Of a DNA stretch of 23,699 bases, positions 1 through 7,992 are shown piece after piece. Position 1 is the stretch's first letter; each line of letters begins with the position of its first letter. Source of the DNA: a virus. The position numbers and the translations under genes are program-made. The DNA lies in IMG/VR virus record IMGVR_UViG_3300031143_000034, positions 1-23,699 of that record, one strand, 5' to 3'. The notes beneath the pieces are model-generated. The model had not been told where the DNA came from, did not search any database, and saw only the letters and a program-made list of their open reading frames with translations.

Positions 1-1145
1 AAGGAGATGTCTATGGATTGGAAACCGGTTCAGTTACTTACAAACAGGCTTCTGAGTCTCAGAAAAACAAAGTGTTTAAGATTCTTAAGTCAGCCGCAGG
101 TAGTCCTACAGTTCTTGGTGATGTACTTGGAGTTATGGGGTACATGATTAACTACAATAGAGATATAGCTAATGGTATGAGTGAGGCTGATGCTCTTGCT
201 AAGTTCGAAGACTACAATGCTACTCAACAATCTCGAAGAGGTGCTGACAAGATTCCTTTACAGATGAATAGCAATTCCCTTGTACGTGGTTTCACTATGT
301 TTGGTAGTACACTATTCTTACAGATGAATAAAGTAATGCAATCAGTAACTAACTTAAGTAGAACTGTAGCTAAAGGTAAAGTCCCTACAGCTAAAGATAC
401 TAGAGCTTTACTATTAAACCTAGGTGTAGCCAACGTTATGTTTGCATTAGCAGCTAACATCGCTAAGTTTATTGAAGGAGAAGATGAAGATAAAGAAGAA
501 GCTTTAGCTAAGATGAAAGAAGCTATGAGTGGAGCGAACCTAATCTATCACATACCTTACTTTGGTGCAGGAGCAGAGATGGCTGTTAACGCCGTTAATG
601 GTGAGGGTAACAAACCAACATCAGACGTAGTTAATCCTATAACTGCCATCTACAGAAAGCTAACTAAGTTAAATAAGAAAGCTGAAGATGAAGGTGACGA
701 TAAGGATATTCAAAATGCTACTAGAGTAGCAGTAGAGGTAGCTCTTGGTGTTCAGTTCGACCCGTTCATAGGGCTAGCCAACACCTTTAATGATGGGTTG
801 AGTGAGGAATCTGTATACGACATGCTTGGTATAAGTCCTTCGTATAGACCTGAAGGCGAAACTGCATCTAAGATAAAGGCAGATAAGCTAGGGCAGTACG
901 ACAACGAAACAGACATGAAGAGGTACGATAGAAACCTTTGGTCTAAGACGTTCGGTCCTGAATCAGATAACTATGAGCAAGACACTATAGATAAGAAGAC
1001 TAAGAGCGACGAAAGGAAGCAGAGCAGAGCTGACAAGGATGCTAAGTACAATTACGATGGAACTAAGAAACGTAAAGGAACAAGACCTACAAAGACTAGA
1101 CCTAAGAAAGGAACAAGACCTAGGAAGACTAGACCTAAGAGGTAA
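1..1145 (+). CDS. Large phage protein, C-terminal fragment (probable virion or polyvalent protein)
   Basis: The reading frame is open to the left edge (first full codon at base 3), so this is the 3' end of a longer gene; the TTG at 18 is not needed as a start. About 381 residues are visible. There is a mixed helical region, one hydrophobic stretch near residues 132-150 (of the TTG-based numbering), and a long charged C-terminal third rich in Asp, Glu and Lys. The last 26 residues are strongly basic repeats of the type KGTRPxKTRPKK. It is the only clear + strand gene and faces the minus-strand replication genes, as late structural genes often do in phages. Size and context fit the large internal virion proteins of Bacteroidetes podoviruses, but I see no diagnostic motif, so the function is inferred. 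Confidence 0.7.
   Translation, partial: GDVYGLETGSVTYKQASESQKNKVFKILKSAAGSPTVLGDVLGVMGYMINYNRDIANGMSEADALAKFEDYNATQQSRRGADKIPLQMNSNSLVRGFTMFGSTLFLQMNKVMQSVTNLSRTVAKGKVPTAKDTRALLLNLGVANVMFALAANIAKFIEGEDEDKEEALAKMKEAMSGANLIYHIPYFGAGAEMAVNAVNGEGNKPTSDVVNPITAIYRKLTKLNKKAEDEGDDKDIQNATRVAVEVALGVQFDPFIGLANTFNDGLSEESVYDMLGISPSYRPEGETASKIKADKLGQYDNETDMKRYDRNLWSKTFGPESDNYEQDTIDKKTKSDERKQSRADKDAKYNYDGTKKRKGTRPTKTRPKKGTRPRKTRPKR
1074..1139 (+). repeat. Two tandem 33-bp repeats encoding the basic tail
   Basis: Two adjacent 33-base units (1074-1106 and 1107-1139) differ at only two bases and each encode 11 residues of the pattern KGTRPxKTRPK. They end two codons before the stop. The Arg/Lys/Pro-rich repeat is probably a nucleic-acid-contacting or otherwise charged tail, and the tandem array suggests recent duplication. 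Confidence 0.8.
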
Positions 1146-1154
1146 TTCTAGAGC

Positions 1155-1190
1155 AAAAAAAAAGAGAGTCCGTGTGAACGGACTCTCTTA
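1155..1190. terminator. Bidirectional rho-independent terminator between convergent units
   Basis: A perfect 12-bp stem (1162-1173 with 1178-1189) closes a GTGA loop. On the minus strand it is followed directly by a run of about nine T residues (the A-run at 1155-1163), a classical terminator for the leftward operon. On the + strand it is followed only by TTAAATT, so it is weaker for the late gene that ends at 1145. Confidence 0.9.
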
Positions 1191-1277
1191 AATTAAGCTA
1201 TAAAGCGTGTAGAGTATTATTGCGTTGACTACCAATACAAATATAAATTCTTTGTAATTTGGTTCAGAATCGTACAT
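1188..1277 (-). CDS. 29-residue putative membrane peptide
   Basis: A short frame starts with ATG inside the last codons of the nuclease gene and stops with a TAA that lies inside the terminator stem. The peptide has a polar N-terminus (MYDSEPNYKEF) followed by a hydrophobic segment of about 18 residues (IFVLVVNAIILYTLYSLI), which predicts one membrane-spanning helix. Tight coupling to the upstream gene and exact fit before the terminator support it. Similar single-helix micro-ORFs occur at 10863-10952 and 12018-12110. The function is unknown. Confidence 0.55.
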   Translation of the reverse strand: MYDSEPNYKEFIFVLVVNAIILYTLYSLI

Positions 1278-1674
1278 ACTTAAATCCTTTTTGTGGTTTA
1301 TAATAAATCATTAACTCTTCGTCGTGAACTGAGTTAGCCCTAGGCTTTCTACCACCCCAACGAACATCACCCTCTATCTCTGATACTTTAGCGTAGATGA
1401 TTCCGTCCTCGCATGCCCAAATCATAACAGGGTTTAATCTTTTATCGCAAAGCTTCACCACCTTTCTAGCGGCAACAGGTAAAGGATAAGCGTCTCTAAT
1501 AGACCTTAACCTTCCCTTAACCTCAACGTAAGCTATTAACTCTTTAGCATCGTTAAACACTCTGTAATCAATATCGTTCGGACCTAATTTCTTGTAGCTA
1601 CCTTTGAATATTCCAACGAACTTCTCTATAGCTTGAGTCTCCCTTTTTAGGTCAGACTCTTTTTCGAATCTCAT
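1264..1674 (-). CDS. Putative PD-(D/E)XK nuclease
   Basis: A 136-residue protein. I chose the ATG at 1674 because it overlaps the stop of the metallophosphoesterase gene as ATGA, rather than an ATG at 1725 that lies far inside that gene. Residues about 34-37 (DIDY) followed by YVEVKG at about 49-54 give the spacing of a PD-(D/E)XK core (Asp, then Glu-x-Lys), with conserved-looking basic residues (KGRLR) just after it. A small single-domain enzyme of this type in a phage replication operon could be an endonuclease or resolvase. The family call rests on the motif only. Confidence 0.6.
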   Translation of the reverse strand: MRFEKESDLKRETQAIEKFVGIFKGSYKKLGPNDIDYRVFNDAKELIAYVEVKGRLRSIRDAYPLPVAARKVVKLCDKRLNPVMIWACEDGIIYAKVSEIEGDVRWGGRKPRANSVHDEELMIYYKPQKGFKYVRF

Positions 1675-2390
1675 AAATCCATAAGGCAGTTTATAGCTGT
1701 ATGACCACCTATAACAACACCACATCCGATAGCTTGCTTCTTAAAGTTCTTTGCGTATGCTGCTGCGTAGCTGTCTCCATCCACACCACAACCTACTTGC
1801 ATCCCAAATATCTTAAATCCTCTACCAACCATCCACTCACAATAAGCTTGTGTATGTATGTGTCCTTGAACTGTTGACATCATATCGTTCTTAGCCTTAG
1901 TTCTAGCCGTACCACCCTCACCATGAACGTATTGAACGTTGTCGTAGACAATTCTCTCTACCCAATTCCAATTAGTCCCTAGTATTTCGTTGTACGACTT
2001 AATCCACCGGCTTGGTATCTTAGAGTCAAACGCTTTACGCATTATAATTCTATCGTGATTACCTATAGTTACATCAGCTTTAGGGAAAGCACTAACCCAT
2101 TTAGATATTTCTTCTATTGCATGGTCTAGTTCATCACCTCCACCTAATCCATCAGGGTCTTCCTTGTGGAATGAGCTATAGTGATTATCAATAATATCAC
2201 CAATGAATACAACTTGATTGCAGTTATACTTTGCGTATACATCTTTACAGAAATCGAGGTAACCACCAACAACGAAAGGAGCGTGAATATCTCCTATTAC
2301 GAGAATTCTCCGCTCCTTCTTATTGAAGTAATCGTATGCTACCTTTTTATTTCCATTAAGTCTTGGTCTAAAATCTTTTTTAAATCTCAT
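1671..2390 (-). CDS. Calcineurin-like metallophosphoesterase
   Basis: A 239-residue protein with the full set of metallophosphoesterase motifs: GDIH at 33-36, GDIID at 64-68, GNHD at 110-113, a lone His in VHGEGG at about 156, and GHIH at 176-179. These ligands bind two metal ions and hydrolyse phosphoester bonds. The substrate cannot be read from sequence; phage members may act on DNA ends, cyclic nucleotides or protein phosphates. It lies between small unknown genes and a PD-(D/E)XK nuclease, with overlaps on both sides, so it is co-transcribed with repair genes. The first residues (MRFKK) resemble those of the downstream nuclease (MRFEK), probably by chance. Confidence 0.92.
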   Translation of the reverse strand: MRFKKDFRPRLNGNKKVAYDYFNKKERRILVIGDIHAPFVVGGYLDFCKDVYAKYNCNQVVFIGDIIDNHYSSFHKEDPDGLGGGDELDHAIEEISKWVSAFPKADVTIGNHDRIIMRKAFDSKIPSRWIKSYNEILGTNWNWVERIVYDNVQYVHGEGGTARTKAKNDMMSTVQGHIHTQAYCEWMVGRGFKIFGMQVGCGVDGDSYAAAYAKNFKKQAIGCGVVIGGHTAINCLMDL

Positions 2391-2571
2391 TTTCTAATGA
2401 ATTAAGGATACCTTCTAATGCTTTTATCAACCCCTTTACTTCCACCTTTACTTCAGTATATTCCCTATCTACTAGATGTTCGTATATCTGATTAGTGGAG
2501 TCGTGAAGACCACCGGTTAAATGATTTATATGGCTTAACCGTTCTTCTTGGTAAGGAGTTAATTTAGGCAT
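2380..2571 (-). CDS. Hypothetical protein, 63 residues
   Basis: A small, mostly helical, charged protein (MPKLTPYQEERLSHINHLT...) with Lys/Glu-rich heptad-like spacing in the second half. It overlaps the start of the metallophosphoesterase gene by 11 bases and lies one base after the preceding gene, as expected for a translationally coupled operon member. I do not recognise a family. It could be a small partner of the metallophosphoesterase, but that is only inferred from position. Confidence 0.7.
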   Translation of the reverse strand: MPKLTPYQEERLSHINHLTGGLHDSTNQIYEHLVDREYTEVKVEVKGLIKALEGILNSLENEI

Positions 2572-2572
2572 T

Positions 2573-2809
2573 TTATTTGTTTTCTAACGCGTTTAAGAAT
2601 AGATTACCCATCGGCTCATCTATCTTTTTGATTAACTTATATATCTTCTTTGATGTTGCCGCCACTAGAGATACTTCAGTTTTAGTAGAGTCTATACCAA
2701 GATTGGCATACAAATTACAGTCTATCCAAAGCAACTCATCTAACTTCTGCTTGTCTGTCCAAGTCTTTAATGAAGAAATCTTCTCTATATCTTTATACGA
2801 ATAAGCCAT
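2573..2809 (-). CDS. Hypothetical protein, 78 residues
   Basis: A small soluble-looking protein with no signal peptide or membrane segment. It overlaps the stop of the upstream HTH gene by 17 bases and ends one base before the next ATG. The composition is mixed helical with a Lys-rich central stretch (TSKKIYKLIKKIDEP). I do not recognise the family. Its place in a compact minus-strand operon supports it as a real gene, since the opposite-strand frame covering the same bases is just its shadow. Confidence 0.7.
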   Translation of the reverse strand: MAYSYKDIEKISSLKTWTDKQKLDELLWIDCNLYANLGIDSTKTEVSLVAATSKKIYKLIKKIDEPMGNLFLNALENK

Positions 2810-3296
2810 TGAAAAATCTTTTAAGTTTTTGTTCTACCTCAGCTTCTTTATTGCTAGGCGTTCTTTCTTTTATAATGGTAAACATACTTCCGTATAGTAA
2901 CTCTTCATCTAAAGACTTCTTAATAGAAGCTTCTAGCTGTGCGTTACGCAAAGATAGTACTTTATTTTCCATATTTACTGCTTCTAACTCATTTTTAATT
3001 CCTGAGTAGATAGGGTCTTGGTCTTCGTAGAATTCTTTTCTCACCGAAAAGTACCTTTCCCTTAAGGTTCTGTCTGTAGCTATGTACGATTCCGCCTTAA
3101 GCCAATAGTTATGAATGCTTCCGTGGGTTATGTTTAAAATCCTACCCAATCTAGAAGAACCAAAGCCCTCCTCTTTAAGTATTATACAAAAAACCATCCT
3201 TGCTTCTGTGTATATCTTAACTCTACTCCTTAAGTTTATGTCAAGATTAAATACCTTGTTCACTACTGACATTAATCTCTTTTCCTTGTCCTTCAT
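2793..3296 (-). CDS. DnaA domain IV-like helix-turn-helix protein with coiled coil
   Basis: A 167-residue protein. Residues about 24-70 (RSRVKIYTEARMVFC...LGRILNITHGSIHNYW) look like the C-terminal DNA-binding domain of DnaA: an Arg-containing helix, then a helix-turn-helix with a His-Gly-Ser at the recognition helix. Residues about 100-135 form a probable coiled coil (NELEAVNMENKVLSLRNAQL). There is no AAA+ domain, so it cannot be a full initiator; it may bind origin or operator DNA. A second start (MSVV at 3272) is possible, and both overlap the upstream gene. A related-looking small protein is at 10075-10374. Confidence 0.6.
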   Translation of the reverse strand: MKDKEKRLMSVVNKVFNLDINLRSRVKIYTEARMVFCIILKEEGFGSSRLGRILNITHGSIHNYWLKAESYIATDRTLRERYFSVRKEFYEDQDPIYSGIKNELEAVNMENKVLSLRNAQLEASIKKSLDEELLYGSMFTIIKERTPSNKEAEVEQKLKRFFNGLFV

Positions 3297-3618
3297 TTGG
3301 TCTAAGTATTGTCTTGTTATTAATTGCGTCTAGGTAGTCGTTTATTTCTACCTTAAATATATCTATATAGGTAGGCTCTTCTTCAGGGTCTTTAATATAT
3401 TCTACCTCAAAGAATAGAGGAGTTTCCCCATGAACCACACCACATACAGTCTCTGACTCATCTCCCGTATCAGGTAAAGTCTTTGAATTTGAGAACAGAA
3501 GAGATAGAATTACTTCTATTTCATCATCTGTATACTTCTGAATTTCATTAAAAAATTCATCATCAACCTTCATTGTAATCTTACCCTCTGTAGATTTCTG
3601 TTCTGAATCCATATCCAT
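3247..3618 (-). CDS. Hypothetical acidic protein, 123 residues
   Basis: A strongly acidic protein (stretches such as YTDDEIEV, KDPEEEP) without membrane segments. It overlaps the VRR-NUC gene by 38 bases at its start and the HTH gene at its end, so it is embedded in the operon. I recognise no family. Acidic phage proteins of this size sometimes act as DNA mimics or host-protein inhibitors, but nothing specific supports that here. Confidence 0.65.
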   Translation of the reverse strand: MDMDSEQKSTEGKITMKVDDEFFNEIQKYTDDEIEVILSLLFSNSKTLPDTGDESETVCGVVHGETPLFFEVEYIKDPEEEPTYIDIFKVEINDYLDAINNKTILRPNEGQGKEINVSSEQGI

Positions 3619-3820
3619 CTAATTCTTTTAGTCTATATTTTTGTAACTCTGAAACCACACCTGTTGGTCTTTTAACCTCACTGAACAACACATCTGCATT
3701 TGGTTTGAATGCAACTAAATCCGGAATCCCGTTCTTATTAGTCTTGACCAACTTCAATACGTAGTACCCTTCAGCTTCTAGTTCTTTAATTCTCTTTGAT
3801 TGTATCTGCTGCTCTGTCAT
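3581..3820 (-). CDS. VRR-NUC domain nuclease
   Basis: A 79-residue single-domain protein with the VRR-NUC (PD-(D/E)XK superfamily) core: GIPDL at 31-35, FSEVKRP at 46-52 supplying Glu48-x-Lys50, and a downstream Ser/Gln (VVSELQKYR) that fits the family's motif III. VRR-NUC proteins cut branched or flap DNA, and stand-alone phage versions are typically 80-120 residues. Its ATG overlaps the stop of the helicase gene upstream (ATGA; bases 3817-3820), so the two proteins are probably made together and may act as a helicase-nuclease pair. Confidence 0.88.
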   Translation of the reverse strand: MTEQQIQSKRIKELEAEGYYVLKLVKTNKNGIPDLVAFKPNADVLFSEVKRPTGVVSELQKYRLKELDGYGFRTEIYRG

Positions 3821-5055
3821 TTTGTATCTCTTTTAAAGTGACTTAGGGTGTAATCTTTTTTGGCTGTAACAGCTTTATATATAGCTGATTCAATTCCTCC
3901 TTTTGAGAACACCCAATACACGTTGTTTTTCAACCTGTCTTTCGTTGTCATTCTATCTTTTGACTGCCAATAACTAGTAGCACTAAAGTCGATATTGTAG
4001 TAGACTAGACAATCAGCATTCCGCAGGGAAATACCTTCTCGCCCACTAACTATCTGCAAGGCTATATGCTTATCCGTGGTATCAAAATCCTCTAACTCTG
4101 TAGCTAAACTATCCCCAAAGACTTTCTTTAAGGCATTAAGTTCTTCCTTGAATTTATAGAATATACCAATTTTCTTACCTACGAAGTATTTTTTTATAAA
4201 CTCAGCCTTAGTGTAGTCAATAACTTTAGAATTACCTCCCTCAAACTTAACACTTCCGGAGTATATCTGATGCAGCTTCATCATAAGCTTTACAGGAGTG
4301 TCAGCCAATACAACCTCTTCTGCTCCTTCAACAACTAAATCCTTCTTTAACTTATTAGCTAAAGCATACGTTGAGTCTAGCATAGTAACATGAAGTACTT
4401 CCTCTTTGGTTTCTGTCTCAAACCCTGCTTCCTTCTGAGTAAGACTAATAGTATAAGGCTTAACAGCCTCTATGATAGAAGGCTTACCATGTGAGTAATC
4501 CTTTATCATTAGACCATTTATCTTACGCTCCTTTAAGTCTACAAACTTATCACAGAACCTATAGAAGTTCTTGAATGAAGCAAAAGGATTACCTGCTATA
4601 CCATATACTTGGTGATACATTTGGCTATAAGACTCAGGAGTAGGAGTACCTGATAAGAATATAACCTTAGCTCTTGTTCTTAGTATTAAAGTTCTAACAT
4701 CCTTAGCTCTTCTACTAGGCTTAGGAAACGCTCCTAACCCATGAGATTCATCACATACAACTACACCCCAATCTTCTATCGCAATCTTATGCATAGACTC
4801 GTAATTAATTACGGTAAGTTTGAATGATGGATTATTAAGCTTCTCGTAATCTCCTACGATTGAACTTATAGCCTTCTTCTTTGTTAGGAATAAAGCATGT
4901 TTTACTCCCATCTTATCTATAGCACCAAGACTTGTTAAAGTCTTACCTGTACGTACTTCCATCGCTAGATATACGAAGTTCGAAGTCTTCAATATATCTA
5001 CGGCTCGGTCAATTATACTTGACTGATAGTCTCTAAACTTTAATACTCCTTCCAT
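3817..5055 (-). CDS. SNF2/DEAD-type superfamily 2 helicase
   Basis: About 412 residues from the ATG at 5055, which follows the stop of the MazG gene and an A-rich leader; an in-frame ATG at 5091 inside that gene is less likely. Visible motifs are YQSSIIDRAV (Q-like), MEVRTGKTLTS (Walker A, motif I), VVVCDESHG (DESH, motif II), FLSGTP (motif III), and in the second lobe QIVSGREGISLRNAD with YYNIDFSATSYWQSKDR (motifs V and VI, with Gln and Arg). This is the compact two-lobe helicase found in many phages beside VRR-NUC. It probably remodels forked or branched DNA during replication or recombination. Confidence 0.88.
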   Translation of the reverse strand: MEGVLKFRDYQSSIIDRAVDILKTSNFVYLAMEVRTGKTLTSLGAIDKMGVKHALFLTKKKAISSIVGDYEKLNNPSFKLTVINYESMHKIAIEDWGVVVCDESHGLGAFPKPSRRAKDVRTLILRTRAKVIFLSGTPTPESYSQMYHQVYGIAGNPFASFKNFYRFCDKFVDLKERKINGLMIKDYSHGKPSIIEAVKPYTISLTQKEAGFETETKEEVLHVTMLDSTYALANKLKKDLVVEGAEEVVLADTPVKLMMKLHQIYSGSVKFEGGNSKVIDYTKAEFIKKYFVGKKIGIFYKFKEELNALKKVFGDSLATELEDFDTTDKHIALQIVSGREGISLRNADCLVYYNIDFSATSYWQSKDRMTTKDRLKNNVYWVFSKGGIESAIYKAVTAKKDYTLSHFKRDTK

Positions 5056-5062
5056 GTTATTT

Positions 5063-5368
5063 CTATTTATTGTCCTTGATGAATGTTCCATCAACCATTT
5101 TACCACTGCGCTTACTAATTACATCGTAAGCTGTTTCTAGGCAGTCTAGCAAGTCTAGGTTGTTCATCTCGGCTTGTATTATTAATGTTACTAGAGTATC
5201 TCCTAAAGCGTCTACAAGCTCATCCCTATCGTTAGATAGCAGGGCATCTTTTATCTCTTGAGCTTCCTCTAGTGTTTTTTCTGATTGAGCTATAGGTGTA
5301 CCTTTATCTAGTATACCTTTATCATCAGCCCATTGACTCACCTTCTCTTCTAATTCTCTGTAATTCAC
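5063..5368 (-). CDS. MazG-like nucleotide pyrophosphohydrolase
   Basis: A 101-residue protein starting with GTG directly after a copy of the AACTAAAACAAGACTAA junction motif. It has the MazG/all-alpha NTP-PPase signature: KTLEEAQEIKDAL followed by DELVDALGDTLVTLI, which supplies the Glu and Asp residues that bind magnesium. Family members hydrolyse (d)NTPs or (p)ppGpp-like compounds to monophosphates. In phage this could shape the dNTP pool or dampen starvation signalling. It sits between the primase and helicase genes. Confidence 0.85.
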   Translation of the reverse strand: MNYRELEEKVSQWADDKGILDKGTPIAQSEKTLEEAQEIKDALLSNDRDELVDALGDTLVTLIIQAEMNNLDLLDCLETAYDVISKRSGKMVDGTFIKDNK

Positions 5369-5369
5369 T

Positions 5370-7772
5370 TTAGTCTTGTTTTAGTTGTCTCTTTCTAATT
5401 ATTATCCACTTACCGAATGAATCTCTGCCTGTCTCCGGAGTCGTTCCTTCTTTAAATAAAGCGTATGATGTAATCCACTTATAGAACTTAGTCCTTGATA
5501 TAGTCATCTTCGAGTTTCTTCCATAATCAGGATACTCACTAATGAATTCAATGTACAAGTCTTGATTACTCATCTTAACCTCAGTCTTAAGCATCGTATT
5601 AGGTTCAGCACCTTCAAGTAATCCACACCATTCAATGAAGTCGTGACAAGTTTCAGCAGATAACTGACGAATCTTAAGATTAACAAACGTACTTCTCTGT
5701 AGCCCACCATTTAAGTAGTTCTGTAAACAACCTATCATGTAGTTGTCAAACGAACACCAATCTTCATCATTCCAATCTCCAAACATTAACTTCCCAAAAT
5801 CATCTAGAGGTGTGAAGTCTTTATTGTAGTGTTGGTATAACTCTAATTCCCACTTACGTCTTGCAAACGAATTCCCTGCTCCTTTAATAGCGTAGTTAGT
5901 TGTGATTGCAATCTTAGGTGACTTACTGAATGGTATCTTAATAGCATCCTTGTTCTTCTTCTCTAATGTAAGACCTTCAGTTACCACACTAAACAATCTC
6001 TCGAAGTCAAAGTGTTTCTTTACATCGTCAAATACAAGTATCTGAGTATCTGCTGAAACTAATTGGTAAGCGAATGAACGTTCAAACGTAAATGACTTAC
6101 CATCTATAGTAACAACCTTCTTCATCTTAGATAAGGCATTCATAAATAAACCCTTACCTGTTCCTCCTTCCGGATTGTCAGATATAACCTCGTCATTTAG
6201 TATAACCGCAGGGCAATATGATAGATTCTTGTGAGCGTGAAGCATAAAGCCTAACGTACTCTCCATAGAATTAACTCTCTCTAAGTCACCACCACTTACG
6301 TTAGCTATAAACTTCTTGAAGTCACAATTAGCTACCTCACATATATTGAAGTTCCTGTCAATCACGTGGTCTTTCCAAACATAACCACCTAAGTCAAGGT
6401 AATCAATCGGTAATATCTTATCCTTAGTAATCTGTACTGCGCAATTGCGGTAGTATAGATACGCTGAGTCTTTAGTATCTGATATGAAGTATATATCAAT
6501 CGTTGATAGTAAAGTCAAGAACTCTTCTCTAAACAATCTTGTTTGGTCAGCGAAGTAATTGTAGATACTTAAATCTTCTAGCTCTATTAAGTGTCCTAGA
6601 ATAAAATCCTTTATATCCTTCTCTGATGTATGGTCTATTAGGTTGTTTGTGACCCGTACAAAGACGTAGTTCTTTCCTCCCTCCGGACAATACTTATAGA
6701 ATCCGTTATCCTCTAAGAAGAGCTTAAATAGGATATGAACAATACGGATAGTTCCTTTATCGTTCTTAGTCCAAAACTGCTTAAGTGAACTTTCGTCCAA
6801 TACCCTAGACATAACAGACTCAATTACTGCATCATCAATATTCGAGTCTTCTAAATCTTGACGGATTTCCTTTTTTGTTACACCTCGTCTAAACTTAGCC
6901 TTGATGTTATTCACTTGCTCCTCATCCTCGTAGTACTTAGTACCGAAGTTCTGAGAGTTAGCGTAAGCTGAATCTATAGTCCTTGATATTTCACTTAACG
7001 TGAAGTCTTCATTTGAATACCCATTCAATACATATGAAGCAAGACTCTTATTAATTCCGTAGTCATTGAAAGCCATAGCCAAAACAAAAGCGTTTTGATT
7101 TCGTTGTCCTTCAGCCATTGGGTATTTCTTAACCCACCACTTTACTAAAATATCTACAATCTTATTCTCATCCGTAATTGGTATAGTAGGAACATCTCTT
7201 ATAGCCAACACCTCTTTATATTCTACATCTGCTATTGTATCCCAAAGTAGAGACTTTTCGTTTATGTAGATTAGTGGGTCGTATGATTCGTAACACACTC
7301 TAGATACATTCTTACAAGTCTTATCAAAGTAAGGTGACTCAAATTGTTTCTCTAGAGAGTTGAAGTAGTTGATATGGTTATCCACGTCTTGTGGTATCTT
7401 AACTAAAGCCTTTAATCCATTTCCCGAAGGAGATATAAATACTGAGTATATATATTTACTCTTGCTGAGCATGTCCTTCTCTTCTAACATATCCTTCTTC
7501 TTAGGATACCCATCAAAGTCTAGACATATTAAACCGCTATGCTCCGTAATTGAATTATCATTCCTCTTGGTGAAGATTCCGGAAAAGCACACAGCAGGTA
7601 ATCTCTTTTTAAGCTCATTGCGAACAGGCTTATCCTTTTCTTTACGGATACCCATTACTAATTCTTTAGACGCTCCATCCTTTATCCTATCTAGTACTAT
7701 TCCTACCTCACGATAGAATGGAGTCGCTGTTTCTTTGATATTTTTAAATATCGTAACTTGTAGTGTTGACAT
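5370..7772 (-). CDS. Primase-helicase with VirE-N-like and SF3-like ATPase domains
   Basis: An 800-residue multidomain replication protein. Residues about 50-180 resemble the VirE N-terminal/BT4734-like domain (LICLDFD at 81-87; FISPSGNGLKALVKI at 112-126), which is usually joined to primase-helicases in Bacteroidetes elements. A PriCT-like helical region follows (EGQRNQNAF at about 221-229). The C-terminal half is a superfamily 3-like ATPase: Walker A GGTGKG at 536-541, Walker B QILVFDDV at 577-584, sensor TTNYAI at 624-629 and an arginine pair at 638-639. It probably unwinds and primes DNA. The last codons and stop lie in the repeated junction motif. It is the first gene after the promoter at 7852-7859. 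Confidence 0.88.
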   Translation of the reverse strand: MSTLQVTIFKNIKETATPFYREVGIVLDRIKDGASKELVMGIRKEKDKPVRNELKKRLPAVCFSGIFTKRNDNSITEHSGLICLDFDGYPKKKDMLEEKDMLSKSKYIYSVFISPSGNGLKALVKIPQDVDNHINYFNSLEKQFESPYFDKTCKNVSRVCYESYDPLIYINEKSLLWDTIADVEYKEVLAIRDVPTIPITDENKIVDILVKWWVKKYPMAEGQRNQNAFVLAMAFNDYGINKSLASYVLNGYSNEDFTLSEISRTIDSAYANSQNFGTKYYEDEEQVNNIKAKFRRGVTKKEIRQDLEDSNIDDAVIESVMSRVLDESSLKQFWTKNDKGTIRIVHILFKLFLEDNGFYKYCPEGGKNYVFVRVTNNLIDHTSEKDIKDFILGHLIELEDLSIYNYFADQTRLFREEFLTLLSTIDIYFISDTKDSAYLYYRNCAVQITKDKILPIDYLDLGGYVWKDHVIDRNFNICEVANCDFKKFIANVSGGDLERVNSMESTLGFMLHAHKNLSYCPAVILNDEVISDNPEGGTGKGLFMNALSKMKKVVTIDGKSFTFERSFAYQLVSADTQILVFDDVKKHFDFERLFSVVTEGLTLEKKNKDAIKIPFSKSPKIAITTNYAIKGAGNSFARRKWELELYQHYNKDFTPLDDFGKLMFGDWNDEDWCSFDNYMIGCLQNYLNGGLQRSTFVNLKIRQLSAETCHDFIEWCGLLEGAEPNTMLKTEVKMSNQDLYIEFISEYPDYGRNSKMTISRTKFYKWITSYALFKEGTTPETGRDSFGKWIIIRKRQLKQD

Positions 7773-7851
7773 TGTGTTGATTTTATGTTAATTAATTTAA
7801 GCTAACTCCTTGATACTTAGAAGCAGTGTTAATTATGTTGATTTTAACTTA

Positions 7852-7859
7852 CAAATGTA
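7852..7859 (-). promoter_or_regulatory. Bacteroidetes-type promoter box for the primase operon
   Basis: TACATTTG on the minus strand matches the Bacteroidetes -7 consensus TAnnTTTG. It lies 80 bases upstream of the primase ATG, in the AT-rich gap right after the preceding operon's terminator. No clear TTG -33 box is visible at the expected distance, so strength is uncertain. Confidence 0.55.
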
Positions 7860-7932
7860 GGAATAAAAAATAATAATTACTAATAAATATATATAAGAGT
7901 ATATAGAGCAATAAAATTAACATTTACTGCAT

Positions 7933-7969
7933 AAAAAAAGAAGAGTACGACCCTTTGCCGTACTCTTCT
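7933..7969 (-). terminator. Rho-independent terminator after the SSB-like gene
   Basis: On the minus strand an 11-bp perfect stem (7969-7959 with 7949-7939, loop of nine bases) is followed by seven T residues. It closes the exonuclease/SSB operon and separates it from the primase promoter. Confidence 0.92.
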
Positions 7970-7992
7970 AACTATCGGGGGGGATAGATGTA

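Noticed and set aside
1238-1245. TATATTTG promoter-like box on the minus strand
   Set aside because: It lies inside the 29-residue peptide gene just before the operon terminator and would drive almost nothing.
7369-7716. + strand frame of 115 codons
   Set aside because: It is the opposite-strand shadow of the primase-helicase gene, which has full motif support.
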